NCBI RefSeq assembly: GCF_002243515.1
Contig: NZ_CP022657.1
Coordinates: 340,001-404,000 of the forward strand
Length of the DNA: 64,000 nt
Reading direction: 5' to 3'
DNA from: Tumebacillus algifaecis
GTDB taxonomy: Bacteria > Bacillota > Bacilli > Tumebacillales > Tumebacillaceae
Shown: in pieces, positions 17,538-25,085 of the stretch
How the letters are laid out: every line of letters begins with the position of its first letter
Numbering within the stretch: position 1 is the first letter of the stretch
Position numbers and translations under genes: made by a program
Notes under the pieces: generated by a model
The model's database searches: none
Seen by the model: the letters and a program-made list of their open reading frames with translations, nothing else
Told to the model about the DNA's origin: nothing

Positions 17538-18194
17538 ATGCAGACAAGCATGAAATGGATCACAGGTCTCACAGCCGCGCTGACGGCGCTTTCGATCACC
17601 GGATGTTCTGCGACCAACGATTTTGCTCGCAATGAGCAGCGCTACGGCACGAACACCGTGCAGATCGCTCCAGGGTCGGAGCGGGTGACGATGCCCCGTT
17701 TTGACAATAAGAACATCGACGTGGACGGCGATGGTGACAAAGAGCATCTCTCCGGTCGCAACGATGTGAACAACCCGTCGGTCGATCTGAGATCGTTTAC
17801 CTATCCTGGCACCACCAACACGACGCAGGGCATCTACCCGACATCGACGGCCGACCGCGTTCAGAACTTGGCATCCTCCGTTGACGGGGTGGCCAATTCC
17901 CGTGCGGTCGTCGTCGGACGGACGGTCGTGCTCGGCTTGAATTTGGAGCGCACGGTGCGTCCAGCCGACAGGGCGGATCTGGTCAACATCGTTCGCCAGC
18001 GTCTGTTGGTGCAAGCCCCTGTGTTTGAACGGGTGCACATCACGACCGACCGCGCCCAGACCCGCCGCATTCAGCGTCTCGCCGATGAGATGCGCGCCGG
18101 ACATTCTTTGTCGCTGTACAACGACGAGTTCATGGACCTGACGCGCAATGTTCCGGCAGTCGGTCCGAGCATGATGCCAGCCGAAAACAGATAG
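17538..18194 (+). CDS. YhcN/YlaJ-family sporulation lipoprotein
   Basis: This 218-residue protein has a lipoprotein signal peptide whose lipobox is ITGC, so the cysteine near residue 21 should be lipidated. The mature region contains the YhcN/YlaJ domain from about residue 105 (ADRVQNLASSVDGVANSRAVVVG onward), a fold seen in spore lipoproteins. A spore-membrane role is inferred from the family. GAGGAGGTGACC precedes the ATG at 17538. A longer in-frame start at 17316 lies inside tdk and is rejected. Terminators lie on both sides, so it is probably transcribed alone. Confidence 0.85.
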   Translation: MQTSMKWITGLTAALTALSITGCSATNDFARNEQRYGTNTVQIAPGSERVTMPRFDNKNIDVDGDGDKEHLSGRNDVNNPSVDLRSFTYPGTTNTTQGIYPTSTADRVQNLASSVDGVANSRAVVVGRTVVLGLNLERTVRPADRADLVNIVRQRLLVQAPVFERVHITTDRAQTRRIQRLADEMRAGHSLSLYNDEFMDLTRNVPAVGPSMMPAENR

Positions 18195-18210
18195 CTCTTC
18201 CCGCTGCTGA

Positions 18211-18243
18211 AGCGGAGCCGCAAGTCTTGGGCTCCGTTTTCTT
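18211..18243 (+). terminator. Intrinsic terminator after the YhcN-like gene
   Basis: CGGAGCC and GGCTCCG form a 7-bp stem with a 10-base loop and a TTTTC tail. Confidence 0.7.
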
Positions 18244-18426
18244 ATGCTGTGCGCTGATGTGCGATTTCTTCAACAGTTTGCGAAGTAGCTGGTACGTGGT
18301 GGTTCCCTCCTTCAAAAGGGAATTCTTCCCCTTACCATTTGCACAATTTGACTGTATTATGATGAGTTCCCATTTTGACGGAAGTAAGGTTCTCTATTAT
18401 ACTTAGAATGTTATACGATACCCAAG

Positions 18427-18900
18427 TTGCAGGGAGACCACTCCTTATTGCTGCAAGTTTATCGGGGGACAGGCGTTGCTCGAAATGTGGCAATCGCCGT
18501 TTGCCATTCCGATCATACGATACATGTGGAAGGGGATCGCGCTCCCCTCTTCCCAAGAGATCCAGCTTGCTGGGCCTGCCGACCGTTCACGAAACGGTCG
18601 CACTGTATGACGGTTTCGCTTTTCGTGATGTGGATCTCGATCGTGCTGTTACATCTTTCCGGTGCCGGGCTTGGACAGAGGGAGCAGATCTGTCGTTGTC
18701 TGCTCTTGCTTCTGCAGGTCGCCGGGCTGTCCTTTGAACTGATTCTTTTCGCAGGCGGCACGACGAATAAATGTGTGCCTTGGCGGTTCGTGCCAGGGAT
18801 GTTGTTGTACAAATATACGACCCGCGCTCCTCATGCACGGCAGGATCGAAGTGGCGATCGCTGCGGTGCCATGCGTGACCTGTGGGTCAGACTCCAGTAG
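18427..18900 (+). pseudogene. Decayed DUF1385 (YqhQ-like) membrane protein gene
   Basis: Family pieces lie in different frames. The N-terminal signature GGQALLE is at 18464-18484 in frame 2. VAIAVCHSDHTIHVEGD and a C-terminal stretch with a membrane helix, VAGLSFELILFAGG and LLYKYTTRAPHA are in frame 1. An HETVALYDG piece resembling the GAEHK region is in frame 3. The C-terminal GRIEVAIAAV, at about 18839-18868, is back in frame 2. Intact family members are around 300 residues, so about half is also missing. In many Firmicutes DUF1385 lies beside prfA/prmC, which fits the position. Recognition is from memory of the family. No intact gene is seen from 18195 to 18911. Confidence 0.6.
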
Positions 18901-18911
18901 AGGTGATAAGG

Positions 18912-19988
18912 ATGATCGATCGCTTACAATCGCTTGAAGACCGCTATAACAAGTTGAGTGACCTGCTGTGTGATCCGGACATCGCCAGCGACCCGAAGAA
19001 GCTGCGCGAGTACGGCAAAGAGCAGTCCGACCTTGAAGATACGGTGAACGTGTTCCGGGAGTACAAAGAAGTTGTGCAAGGCTTGACCGATGCTAAAGGC
19101 ATGCTCGCTGAGAAGTTGGATGACGAGATGCGCGAACTGGTCAAGATGGAGATCGACGAACTGGTCGATCGCGAAGCTGATCTCAAAGACCGTCTGACCA
19201 TTCTCTTGCTTCCGAAAGACCCGCTCGATGAGAAAAACGTTATCGTCGAGATCCGCGGTGCGGCAGGTGGCGACGAAGCGGCGCTGTTTGCAGGCGACCT
19301 GTTCAAGATGTACACCTCCTATGCAGAGCGTCAAGGCTGGAAGACGGAGACGGTCGAATCGAGCTACACCGAGCTTGGCGGCTTCCGCGAAGTCGTGTTC
19401 CAGATCATCGGCAAAGGTGCCTATTCCAAGCTGAAATTCGAATCGGGCGCACATCGCGTGCAACGGGTTCCTTCGACCGATTCGGGTGGCCGGATTCATA
19501 CTTCGACCGCGACGGTCGCCGTGTTGCCAGAAGCGGAAGATGTAGAAGTGGAAATCCACGACAAAGACCTGCGCATCGATACGTTCTGCTCGTCCGGTCC
19601 GGGCGGCCAGTCGGTTAACACCACGCAGTCGGCCGTGCGGATCACCCACGTTCCGACCGGAGTGTCCGTCTCTTGTCAGGACGAGAAATCGCAGATCAAG
19701 AACAAGGATCGCGCGATGAAAGTTCTGCGTGCGCGCCTGTTTGAAATCGAGCTGAAAAAACAGCAGGAAGCGGCAGCGTCCGCTCGTAAATCGGCAGTCG
19801 GCACTGGCGACCGCTCCGAGCGCATCCGCACCTACAACTTCCCGCAATCGCGCGTGACCGACCACCGCATCGGGCTTACGCTGCACAAATTGGACTACAT
19901 CCTCGCAGGCGACCTCGACGAGATCATCAACACGCTGATCACCGTCGAACGCACCGATGCGCTGAAAGCGCAAAATGAGGAAGAATAA
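18912..19988 (+). CDS. prfA: Peptide chain release factor 1
   Basis: This 358-residue RF1 recognises UAA and UAG and triggers peptide release. [10 protein letters not shown] carries the catalytic GGQ whose glutamine PrmC methylates. [13 protein letters not shown] and RIHTSTATV are family blocks. The ATG at 18912 follows AGAGGTGATAAGG and gives [12 protein letters not shown]. An ATG at 18882 would overlap the DUF1385 remnant and has no ribosome binding site. The stop overlaps the prmC start. Confidence 0.97.
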   Translation: MIDRLQSLEDRYNKLSDLLCDPDIASDPKKLREYGKEQSDLEDTVNVFREYKEVVQGLTDAKGMLAEKLDDEMRELVKMEIDELVDREADLKDRLTILLLPKDPLDEKNVIVEIRGAAGGDEAALFAGDLFKMYTSYAERQGWKTETVESSYTELGGFREVVFQIIGKGAYSKLKFESGAHRVQRVPSTDSGGRIHTSTATVAVLPEAEDVEVEIHDKDLRIDTFCSSGPGGQSVNTTQSAVRITHVPTGVSVSCQDEKSQIKNKDRAMKVLRARLFEIELKKQQEAAASARKSAVGTGDRSERIRTYNFPQSRVTDHRIGLTLHKLDYILAGDLDEIINTLITVERTDALKAQNEEE

Positions 19989-20869
19989 TGTCTCACGGGA
20001 CGCATGAAACGATTCGGGAAGCCCTGTTGTGGGCTTCCCGTTTCTTTGAAGAAAAGGGCGTTCGCTCCCCGCAGTTCAATGCGGAAGTGCTGTTGCAGCA
20101 TGTTTTGGGGATCGACCGCACGAAGATGCTCGTCCGCCTTCAGGACGCTTTTCCAGTTGAGGCGCGGGAGGCATTTGCCTCGGTCGTGCAAAAGCGGGGC
20201 GAGCAAGTGCCCCTTCAGCATTTGACGGGGGTGCAAGAGTTTTATGGGCGACCCTTTTTCGTCTCGGGGGATGTGTTGATCCCGAGGCCAGAGACGGAGC
20301 TGTTGATCGAGCGCATCTTGCAGGAAAAAGGGTCGATCGATGCGCCGTTGATCGTGGACATCGGGACGGGAAGCGGGGCGATCGCCCTGACCTTGGCGTT
20401 GGAATGGCCAGCCGCTCAGGTCGTCACCGTCGATATTTCGCCGGATGCGCTGGCGATGGCGCGGCGCAACGCAGAAAATTTGGGCGTGGCCGATCGGGTC
20501 GAATTTTTGCAAGGGGATCTGGTCACACCGCTGATTGAACGGGGGCTGCGGCCTGACATCGTGGTTTCCAATCCGCCGTACATCCCGACGGCCGACTGTG
20601 AGACGCTCGATGTGGAAGTGCGCGACCATGAGCCTCGCTTGGCGCTGGACGGTGGAGAAGACGGATTGTATCCCTATCGCGTGATCTGCTCGGCCCTGCC
20701 TGCGTTGTGGCCCGAGCAAGGGCCAGCTTTGGTGGCCTATGAAGTGGGAATCAATCAGGATCAGGCTGTCGAGCAGATGATTCGTGCGGTGCTCCCTGTG
20801 GGTGAGACGGGCATCGTGCCGGACTGGCAGGGCATTGGGCGCGTGATCTGGGGCAAACGGGGAGAGTGA
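19988..20869 (+). CDS. prmC: Release factor glutamine methyltransferase
   Basis: This 293-residue SAM-dependent enzyme methylates the GGQ glutamine of release factors. It has an N-terminal helical domain that binds the release factor, then DIGTGSGAIA (SAM motif I) and the catalytic NPPYIP. The ATG overlaps the prfA stop (TAATG), so the enzyme is translated with its substrate, as is usual. Confidence 0.97.
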   Translation: MSHGTHETIREALLWASRFFEEKGVRSPQFNAEVLLQHVLGIDRTKMLVRLQDAFPVEAREAFASVVQKRGEQVPLQHLTGVQEFYGRPFFVSGDVLIPRPETELLIERILQEKGSIDAPLIVDIGTGSGAIALTLALEWPAAQVVTVDISPDALAMARRNAENLGVADRVEFLQGDLVTPLIERGLRPDIVVSNPPYIPTADCETLDVEVRDHEPRLALDGGEDGLYPYRVICSALPALWPEQGPALVAYEVGINQDQAVEQMIRAVLPVGETGIVPDWQGIGRVIWGKRGE

Positions 20870-20876
20870 AGGAACG

Positions 20877-21053
20877 ATGCCGAGCTATAAAAAGTGGATG
20901 TTGCTGTTCATCTTTCTAGGAGTTTTATGTGGGCTGTTCATCACGTTTGGACGCGGCGTTGTGGAGCATGCGCCGCTGATCGGCTGGGGCGGCGCGGTCG
21001 TCTGTTACGCCATCGCCTTTGGCATCGTGAAGAGTGGACGGCGAAAACGCTAA
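20877..21053 (+). CDS. Small two-helix membrane protein
   Basis: This 58-residue protein starts at ATG 20877 after GGGAGAGTGAAGGA, only 7 bases after prmC. Two hydrophobic segments (about residues 8-24 and 34-50) are joined by a short polar turn, with basic residues at both ends (KK at 5-6, GRRKR at the C-terminus). It fits a small membrane hairpin with both ends in the cytoplasm. I do not recognise a family; its place between prmC and spoIIR suggests a role in the same operon. Confidence 0.7.
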   Translation: MPSYKKWMLLFIFLGVLCGLFITFGRGVVEHAPLIGWGGAVVCYAIAFGIVKSGRRKR

Positions 21054-21150
21054 TCTCTTATTTTTTTGCTAGATTCGCATTTGCTAGGTTTAGACTCGCA
21101 AACTTCTGTCCATACTCGTAGCATAAGAGAGTACGAGGGGGATGCGAGAG

Positions 21151-21900
21151 ATGATGAACTGGGTGGCAAAGATTCGTGAAGCGGTGCAGAAAGTGAACAA
21201 GCGCGTGGTCGTCGCCCTGCTGCTGGCGGCGATGCTCGGGACGGGGATGCTGATGGCGCCGATGAACGGGCAGGCGGTCGCGACAGAAGCGGTGCTGGTT
21301 CCAGAAGAGCAACAACAAGGTGTACAGCTTCAGCAAGGGCAGTCCATTCCGGGCGACGCGATCCGCCTGCGCATCATTGCGAACAGCGACAAGCCGGAGG
21401 ATCAGCAGTTGAAGCGCGACATCCGCGACCAGATCATCGCGGCGATCGCACAAGAAGTAGCAGGTTTGCAGACGGCAGAAGCGGCGCATGAAGCGATTCG
21501 TCTCGCCGTGCCGCAGATGAATGAGATCGCCCAGCGCGTGATCGAGGCACAAGGCTACTCGTACCAAGCGGTGACCGACTTTGGCCGCGTGCCGTTTCCG
21601 ACCAAGATGTACGGCTCCGAAGTGTATCCGGCAGGCGAGTATGAGGCGCTGCGCATTCAGATCGGGGAAGCACAAGGTCAAAACTGGTGGTGCGTGCTGT
21701 TCCCGCCGCTGTGCTTTGTTGATCTGAGCAACGGCGATGCGGTTCAGGCGAAAGACATGGAAACTGCGGCGATCACGACGGTAGCGCTAAAAGACGCGGC
21801 GGGCGAGGAGCAGGAAGTGGAAGTGCGCTCCGCTTTCTTTGACAAACTGTCCGCTTGGTGGGACGGTTTCACCGACAGCATCGGCGGATTTTTCGCTTAA
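21151..21900 (+). CDS. spoIIR: Stage II sporulation protein R
   Basis: This 249-residue exported protein is made in the forespore and triggers SpoIIGA to process pro-sigma-E in the mother cell. A membrane/signal segment spans about residues 16-34. The family core IRLRIIANSDKPEDQQLKR follows a Gln-rich linker. FPTKMYG and YPAGEYEALRI are also typical. The ATG at 21151 is chosen because GAGGGGG lies 9 bases upstream; an ATG at 21142 is only one base from that site. The position after prmC matches Bacillus. Confidence 0.94.
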   Translation: MMNWVAKIREAVQKVNKRVVVALLLAAMLGTGMLMAPMNGQAVATEAVLVPEEQQQGVQLQQGQSIPGDAIRLRIIANSDKPEDQQLKRDIRDQIIAAIAQEVAGLQTAEAAHEAIRLAVPQMNEIAQRVIEAQGYSYQAVTDFGRVPFPTKMYGSEVYPAGEYEALRIQIGEAQGQNWWCVLFPPLCFVDLSNGDAVQAKDMETAAITTVALKDAAGEEQEVEVRSAFFDKLSAWWDGFTDSIGGFFA

Positions 21901-22073
21901 GTTCACAAAATATCTCACACCGCATCCCCTCGGTGCATCGTGTGAATCGAACAAGCCCGTACCTGACGCGATTATGACGCTTAGGTGCGGGTTTATTTGT
22001 GCCCAATCTAGCATATCTGCACGTCGTGGCGCATAGAGATAGAGCAAAATGCGAGAGAGGGCGTGGGGACGAG

Positions 22074-22574
22074 ATGAGCATCGTGATTCGGAAGGCAAGC
22101 CAAGCCGATCGAACGAGTATTCAACGCTTGTTGCTGGAGGCAGGGCTGCATGCACAGGGTGTGGATCAAGCTGTGGATCGTTTTTTGCTGATCGAACAGG
22201 AAGAGGAGGGAGGGCACAAGACGGCGATCGGCACGATTGGGCTGGAAATCGTGGCCGGGAAGTATGGCCTGATGCGCTCGCTCGTCATCAAGAACGGGCC
22301 GGGCACGGCGCAGCTCGGTGCGGAGCTGTTGCGGCTGTTTGTGGCCTATGTGGAGACGATGGAGATCGAACAGCTCTACTTACTCACACAATCCACAACT
22401 GTCCCCCTGTTTATCCACATCGGGTTTTCCACAATCGAGAGAGAACGGGTGCCACATGCTGTAGCCCAGAGCCCACACTTCCTGGCGTACAGTCAGCAGG
22501 ACGTCGTCTGTTTGGTAAAAAACTATACATCCACAAGTTATCCACAACACCATGTGGATAGTGTGAATAAATAG
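22074..22574 (+). CDS. GNAT-family N-acetyltransferase (YwlB-like)
   Basis: This 166-residue protein has the GNAT outline: VIRKASQADRTSIQRLLLEAG at the start, a central beta-strand region (GLMRSLVIKN), and then IEQLYLLTQS with the C-terminal FIHIGFS. The ordinary acetyl-CoA loop R/QxxGxG/A is weak (LVIKNGPGTAQLGAELL). YwlB of B. subtilis, in the same place, is annotated as a GNAT protein. The ATG at 22074 follows GTGGGGACGAG. Its last 60 codons run through a DnaA-box cluster, so the C-terminal sequence is constrained by DNA function. Confidence 0.85.
   Translation: MSIVIRKASQADRTSIQRLLLEAGLHAQGVDQAVDRFLLIEQEEEGGHKTAIGTIGLEIVAGKYGLMRSLVIKNGPGTAQLGAELLRLFVAYVETMEIEQLYLLTQSTTVPLFIHIGFSTIERERVPHAVAQSPHFLAYSQQDVVCLVKNYTSTSYPQHHVDSVNK
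22389..22570. promoter_or_regulatory. DnaA-box cluster upstream of the ywlC homologue
   Basis: Compared with TTATCCACA, exact boxes lie at 22411-22419 and 22538-22546. One-mismatch boxes lie at 22425-22433 (TTTTCCACA), 22553-22561 (minus strand, CTATCCACA) and 22562-22570 (minus strand, TTATTCACA). Two-mismatch boxes lie at 22389-22397 and 22527-22535. Seven sites in 182 bases is far denser than random for this GC content. From memory, B. subtilis has a DnaA-box cluster at ywlC that helps restrain initiation. The cluster here overlaps the 3' end of the GNAT gene. Confidence 0.8.
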
Positions 22575-22597
22575 GAATATACGTTCCTATTTTTTTC
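22571..22597 (+). terminator. Intrinsic terminator after the GNAT gene
   Basis: ATAGGAA and TTCCTAT form a 7-bp stem with a loop of 5-6 bases and a T6 tail. It overlaps the stop codon region at 22572-22574. Confidence 0.75.
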
Positions 22598-22629
22598 GAC
22601 AAAATGATTCATGTTTTTTCCTGTTCTTT

Positions 22630-22638
22630 TGCTATACT
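22630..22638 (+). promoter_or_regulatory. Extended -10 promoter of tsaC
   Basis: TGCTATACT is an extended -10, 34 bases before the tsaC start. It lies just downstream of the DnaA-box cluster. Confidence 0.5.
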
Positions 22639-22672
22639 AAGGACACACGAAAACGAACAGGGACGGGTGCAG

Positions 22673-23695
22673 ATGGAGACGAAACGCTTAGGTACAACCG
22701 AACAGGACATCGCGGTGGCAGCAGAGCTATTGCGGCAGGGAGAGGTGGTCGGTTTTCCGACGGAGACCGTGTATGGGCTAGGTGCGAATGCATGGGACGC
22801 TGCTGCTGTGGATAAAATTTTTGCGGCGAAAGGCAGACCGGCCGACAATCCACTGATTGTCCACATTGCACACAAGAGCGATGTGGAGAAGTTGGCCCGA
22901 ACTGTGCCGCTCGGAGCGAAGTTGTGCATGGATCGGTTTTGGCCAGGGCCGCTCACGTTGGTGCTGCCTTGTGTGGACAGCGTGCCGCGCAATGTGACGG
23001 CTGGGCTTGATACGGTGGGCATTCGCATGCCCGACCATGTGACGGCGCTGCAGTTGATCGATGCGGCAGGTGCGCCCTTAGCGGCGCCGAGCGCGAACCG
23101 CTCGGGCCGTCCAAGCCCGACGCTGGCCGATCATGTGCTCGAAGATTTGAACGGACGCATCGCAGGCATCGTGGATGGCGGTGCGGCAGGCGTTGGCGTC
23201 GAATCGACCGTGCTCGATTTTTCCGGAGAGGTGCCGATGATCTTGCGCCCCGGCGGTGTGACGCGCGAGATGCTGGTCGAGTTGCTCGGGGAAGTGTTGG
23301 TCGATCCTGTGCTGCAAAGTGGGGTCGGCACGCCGAAGTCGCCAGGCGTGAAGTACACGCACTATGCGCCCAAAGGCGAGATGTGGCTGGTCGAAGGGCC
23401 GCGAGATCAAGCGGAGATCGCAGAGCGGGTGGCCAAGGCGAGACAGGCGGGGTACCGCGTAGGGGTACTGACCACGGCGGAGCGGGCCGAGTTATTCACA
23501 GCCGATGTGGTGATCGCTTGTGGACGGCGCGACGATCTATCCACAGTGGCGTCCGGCCTCTATGATGCGATTCGGCAGTTCGATCACGCAGGTGCCGATC
23601 TGATCTATTCGGAAGTATTTCCGGAGACTGGGGTGGGGCTTGCTGTGATGAATCGATTGCGTAAAGCGGCGAGCCATCGAGTTATTTACGCATAA
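22673..23695 (+). CDS. tsaC: L-threonylcarbamoyladenylate synthase (YrdC/Sua5 type)
   Basis: This 340-residue protein corresponds to B. subtilis ywlC. It makes threonylcarbamoyl-AMP from threonine, bicarbonate and ATP for the tRNA t6A modification. The YrdC domain shows FPTETVYGLG, KGRPADNPLIVH and APSANRSGRPSPT; the C-terminal Sua5 domain starts near residue 215 (SPGVKYTHYAP) and is of the two-domain form. AGGGACGGGTG precedes the ATG at 22673. At least five DnaA-box-like sequences lie inside the gene. Confidence 0.95.
   Translation: METKRLGTTEQDIAVAAELLRQGEVVGFPTETVYGLGANAWDAAAVDKIFAAKGRPADNPLIVHIAHKSDVEKLARTVPLGAKLCMDRFWPGPLTLVLPCVDSVPRNVTAGLDTVGIRMPDHVTALQLIDAAGAPLAAPSANRSGRPSPTLADHVLEDLNGRIAGIVDGGAAGVGVESTVLDFSGEVPMILRPGGVTREMLVELLGEVLVDPVLQSGVGTPKSPGVKYTHYAPKGEMWLVEGPRDQAEIAERVAKARQAGYRVGVLTTAERAELFTADVVIACGRRDDLSTVASGLYDAIRQFDHAGADLIYSEVFPETGVGLAVMNRLRKAASHRVIYA
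22807..23545. promoter_or_regulatory. Scattered DnaA boxes inside tsaC
   Basis: An exact box lies at 22807-22815 on the minus strand. Near-matches lie at 22857-22865 (TTGTCCACA), 22972-22980 (minus, two mismatches), 23492-23500 (TTATTCACA) and 23537-23545 (CTATCCACA). They extend the upstream cluster into the coding region. Spacing is loose and some may be chance. Confidence 0.45.
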
Positions 23696-23708
23696 GAACG
23701 CAATACGG

Positions 23709-23751
23709 CGGAGAGGGACCTGAAAAAAGGGCTCCTCTCCGTTTCATCTTT
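23709..23751 (+). terminator. Probable terminator after tsaC
   Basis: CGGAGAGG and CCTCTCCG form an 8-bp stem with a 17-base loop. The tail is TTTCATCTTTC, so termination may be partial. Confidence 0.5.
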
Positions 23752-23777
23752 CTCCAGTGGATCGTGTATAATAGGAA

Positions 23778-23940
23778 GAGACAACTGAAATAGATCTAAG
23801 GCTGAATTCCGGCTCGATCCGGAAGCGGAGGACCCAATCAATACGGGGTGAAATCTGCTTAATGCAGAAAGGGTGAACATGATCTCTCTTGCCACCCGAA
23901 CCCGACAGCTAACTTCGTAAGCCGATGCGAGAAGAGGGTG
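23778..23940 (+). ncRNA. c-di-AMP riboswitch (ydaO-yuaA type)
   Basis: The leader between a TATAAT at 23767-23772 and the RCK-like gene carries conserved ydaO-type blocks: GGAGGACCCAAT, ACGGGGTGAAATC, an AAAGGGTGAAC segment, and the 3' block CACCCGAACCCGACAGCTAA, followed by CTTCGTAAGCC. These are the hallmarks of the cyclic di-AMP riboswitch as I know it. The gene's ribosome binding site (GAAGAGGG) lies right at the 3' end, so ligand control of translation is possible. No clear terminator hairpin sits between the aptamer and the start codon. The class normally switches off potassium and osmolyte genes when c-di-AMP is high. Confidence 0.85.
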
Positions 23941-23946
23941 AGAAGT

Positions 23947-24369
23947 GTGAACCGTTGTCTGATCGTCACTATGGATGAATCGGCCGTTCCGTTCATTCAA
24001 TCGTTACACAGCATGGGACTGGATTGCGCGTTTTTGGATTTTTGTGCGCAAACGGCCCACTTTCTGCGCGTTCAGAAGATTGATGCGCCTGTGATCAAAG
24101 TCGGTCCGCATAAGCAGGATGTGGTCAGCGATGCGCGGATTCGCGAGTTTGATACGGCGGTCGTTTTCGAAGGCGCGTGGCTGGAAAGCGCGTTGATCGT
24201 GCAAGCGCTGAAAAAGGCTGGCGTTGGCAAAGTTGTTGTCGTCGCGCAAAATCTCAGTTTTATGCGCGCCTACCGAGCATTGGGGGCCGACCGTGTGGTC
24301 GGTGTTCGCCGCTGGAACCGCGATTCGTTTCGCGTGTTGAACGGTGAGGCCAAGGTACGTGGGGCGTAG
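23947..24369 (+). CDS. Orphan RCK_N-like (KtrA/TrkA-related) domain protein
   Basis: This 140-residue protein resembles the second half of an RCK nucleotide-binding domain: REFDTAVVFEGAWLESALIVQALKK, VGKVVVVAQN and ALGADRVVGV correspond to the last strands and helices of TrkA_N/KtrA. The expected GxGxxG loop after the first strand is replaced by VTMDESAVPF, and no RCK_C domain follows. It may therefore bind no nucleotide or bind in another way. The GTG at 23947 has GAAGAGGG 9-10 bases upstream; a GTG at 23938 is too close. Control by the c-di-AMP riboswitch supports a potassium-homeostasis role, which is inference. No ktrB-like channel is nearby. Confidence 0.75.
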   Translation: MNRCLIVTMDESAVPFIQSLHSMGLDCAFLDFCAQTAHFLRVQKIDAPVIKVGPHKQDVVSDARIREFDTAVVFEGAWLESALIVQALKKAGVGKVVVVAQNLSFMRAYRALGADRVVGVRRWNRDSFRVLNGEAKVRGA

Positions 24370-24397
24370 TGGTTGGGATACGAGCACTATCTTCAAA

Positions 24398-24436
24398 AGA
24401 CCGGAGCTTGTCGATAAAGCTCGGGTCTTTTTTTAT
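24398..24436 (+). terminator. Intrinsic terminator after the RCK-like gene
   Basis: AGACCGGAGCTT and AAGCTCGGGTCT pair over 12 positions with one mismatch around a 7-base loop, then T7. Confidence 0.85.
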
Positions 24437-24538
24437 TTTGGGGTATTAGACGAGGGGATTTGTCCACACGGGAACTGCCTGTAGGGCATAGGATATGGCA
24501 TCGGTAGAGGTTCACTCAACAGAGTCGGAGGTGAAAGT

Positions 24539-24949
24539 ATGCAGCGACAGTTTGAAAAGTTGATCGGTAAAACGGTAACTCTTTATACGGAAAAAGGTGC
24601 ACATGTCGGCATCGTCGAGAAAGCGGACGCGAAAGGTGTGACGTTGCGGGCGCTTCCCAAAAAGAACAGCAAGGGCTTGGATGTGGAGCATGTGTTCTTT
24701 GGCGGCGGGTTCTATCCGTACGGCGGGCTAGGTGGTGTCGGTGTCGGTGCTGGTGTCGGAGTGGGTGTTGGAGTTGGGGTTGGAGTCGGCGCAGGTTTTG
24801 GCGGTGGATTTGGACCGGGGATTGGATTTGGGCCAGGGATCGGATTTGGACCGAGGGTCGGGTTCGGTGCAGGTCTCGGAGGCGGTTTTGGCGCCGGCAT
24901 CGCGCGTCCATTCGGAGTTCGACCGTTTGGCGGCGGGCTGTTCTGGTAG
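24539..24949 (+). CDS. Glycine-rich low-complexity protein with LSm-like N-terminus
   Basis: This 136-residue protein has two parts. Residues 1-55 form a compact beta-rich segment, FEKLIGKTVTLYTEKGAHVG then IVEKADAKGVTLRALP, similar in pattern to small Sm/LSm-type barrels. From about 57 the sequence is almost only Gly with Val, Phe, Pro and Ala: a (VG)n tract, then repeated GFGPGI units and an aromatic end. Such tails are common in spore coat and adhesive proteins, but no family is certain. CGGAGGTGAAAG precedes the ATG. It is flanked by terminators, so it is probably transcribed alone. Confidence 0.75.
   Translation: MQRQFEKLIGKTVTLYTEKGAHVGIVEKADAKGVTLRALPKKNSKGLDVEHVFFGGGFYPYGGLGGVGVGAGVGVGVGVGVGVGAGFGGGFGPGIGFGPGIGFGPRVGFGAGLGGGFGAGIARPFGVRPFGGGLFW
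24723..24900 (+). repeat. Glycine-rich coding repeat tract
   Basis: The DNA is made of repeated GGTGTCGGAG/GGTGTTGGAG-type units followed by hexanucleotide-like GGATTTGGACCGGGGATT units. These code for (VG)n and GFGPGI. The tract would be prone to replication slippage and length change between strains. Confidence 0.7.
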
Positions 24950-24967
24950 TTCGTTTCAAGTGTTAAT

Positions 24968-25001
24968 AGCCCTGGCTTGGGTTGCTGAGCCAGGGCTTTG
25001 C
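24968..25001 (+). terminator. Intrinsic terminator after the glycine-rich gene
   Basis: AGCCCTGGCT and AGCCAGGGCT form a 10-bp stem with an 11-base loop and a weak TTTGCC tail. Confidence 0.6.
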
Positions 25002-25085
25002 CATGTCCACAAGCGGTTCAGTTCGTAGGACAAGGCGCATACACATGAACGGAAGGGACAACCGGGGGGAGGAACTGTCGTTTTG

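Noticed and set aside
24712-24900. Pro/Thr repeat frame antisense to the glycine-rich gene
   Set aside because: It is the reverse complement of the glycine-rich repeat and lacks a start signal.
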